From Halichoerus grypus (Eukaryota > Chordata > Mammalia > Carnivora > Phocidae), in the NCBI RefSeq assembly GCF_964656455.1, contig NC_135715.1:161416437-161480436 (forward strand): a stretch of DNA of 64,000 nucleotides, written 5' to 3'. Below, piece after piece: positions 63,567-64,000 of the stretch. Both the position numbers and the translations under genes were made by a program. A model generated the notes under the pieces. The model saw only the letters and a program-made list of their open reading frames with translations. It searched no databases and was not told where the DNA came from. The first letter of the stretch is position 1. Each line of letters starts with the position of its first letter.

Positions 63567-64000
63567 AGGTCTCTGTGGATACGTCTGCTGCCAATCTAAT
63601 GTTTCTGCCGTTGTAGGTTAGACCTCTTGCCCTGAGGTGCTTTCAGGAATTTCTCTTTGTCTCTGAGACTTGTGAGTTTTACTATTAGATATGGGGGTGT
63701 TGACCTATTTTTATTGATTTTGAGGGGGGTTCTCTGTGCCTCCTGGATTTTGATGCCTGTTTCCTACTCCAAATTAGGGAAGTTCTCTGTTATAATTTGC
63801 TCCAATATACCTTGTACCCCTCTCTCTCTTTCTTCTTCTGGGATCCCAGTTATTCTAATGTTGTTTCGCTTTATGGTATTACTTATCTCTCGAATTGTCC
63901 CCTCATGATCCAGTAGTTGTTTCTCTTTTTCTCAGCTTCTTTATTCTCCATCATTTGGTCTTCTATATCACTAATTCTCTCTTCTGCCTCATTTGTCCTC
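63567..64000 (-). pseudogene. L1 ORF1 C-terminal fragment
   Basis: On the minus strand, with frameshifts, the text reads ETGIKIQEAQRTPLKINKNR, then LIVKLTSLRDKEKFLKA. This is the C-terminal nucleic-acid-binding part of L1 ORF1p (family words: NFPNL.KE, IQEAQR.P, KDKEKILKAAR). The last about 60 residues are lost at the SINE junction. The N-terminal coiled coil would lie beyond the window. Confidence 0.8.

Larger units (their letters stand above)
60206..64000 (-). mobile_element. Carnivore L1, broken, runs off the window
   Basis: Minus-strand L1 with its 3' tail at about 60206, 3' UTR to about 60590, ORF2 from 60593 to 63353, and an ORF1 C-terminal part from 63567 to the window end. The part between (ORF1 end, spacer, ORF2 endonuclease half) is missing and is replaced by a SINE plus a 24-bp flank. 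It is the best preserved L1 here but cannot move: the frames are broken and the endonuclease half is absent. Confidence 0.93.

Overview
This window is vertebrate nuclear DNA from a carnivore, packed with retroposons. I could not support any host protein-coding exon, tRNA, rRNA or CRISPR array. The main clue is the SINE type: about 94 copies of a tRNA-derived element with a head like CGCCTGGGTGGCTCAG and a tail like GTCAAATAAATAAAATCTT. That is the SINEC/Can-SINE group found only in Carnivora. The head and tail variants look like those of non-dog caniforms (bears, seals, mustelids) rather than the canid SINEC_Cf subfamily. This assignment rests on recalled family features and no search was run. 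L1 3' ends, MLT1 LTRs, MIR, L2, hAT-Charlie, Tigger and MER5-type remnants complete a normal eutherian repeat set. The window could be intronic or intergenic; nothing in the sequence decides which.

Layout. 0-11 kb: unique AT-rich DNA with many SINEs, several nested. 11-13.4 kb: old L1 3' regions on the minus strand, and a fold-back SINE. 15.8-17.4 kb: SINE-free unique stretch. 17.4-19.2 kb: eight SINEs on the minus strand. 20.1-22.0 kb: a decayed hAT-Charlie DNA transposon with transposase remnants, split by four SINEs. 24-25.6 kb: an MLT1 LTR, a MIR, and two short LTR-3'-end fragments that appear to have been retroposed. 29-30.3 kb: old L1 3' UTR. 30.5-31.5 kb: plus-strand SINEs that reuse insertion sites. 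32.8-38.4 kb: LTR remnants, a Tigger element with a broken transposase start, and unique DNA. 40-46 kb: L2, MLT1 and MER5 remnants. 46-47 kb: a 5'-truncated L1. 47.7-51.4 kb: the longest SINE-free run. 50.2-55.7 kb: a mosaic of old L1 pieces on both strands. 56.6-59.3 kb: more L1 3' ends. 60.2-64 kb: a relatively young, broken L1 on the minus strand that runs off the window end.

There are no interacting genes. The reverse-transcriptase and transposase remnants are dead. The history is one of L1 machinery mobilising SINEs and other RNAs: target-site duplications (TSDs) of 10-18 bp with TTAAAA-like cut sites flank most copies. The most unusual points are four. (1) A 24-bp flank plus SINE head is shared by two loci 8 kb apart, one of them at an internal L1 deletion. 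(2) A SINE is folded back on itself inside a single TSD. (3) Two LTR 3'-end fragments carry L1-type TSDs. (4) SINE insertion sites were used twice. I did not find a new biological system, and the evidence points to an ordinary repeat-rich non-coding region.
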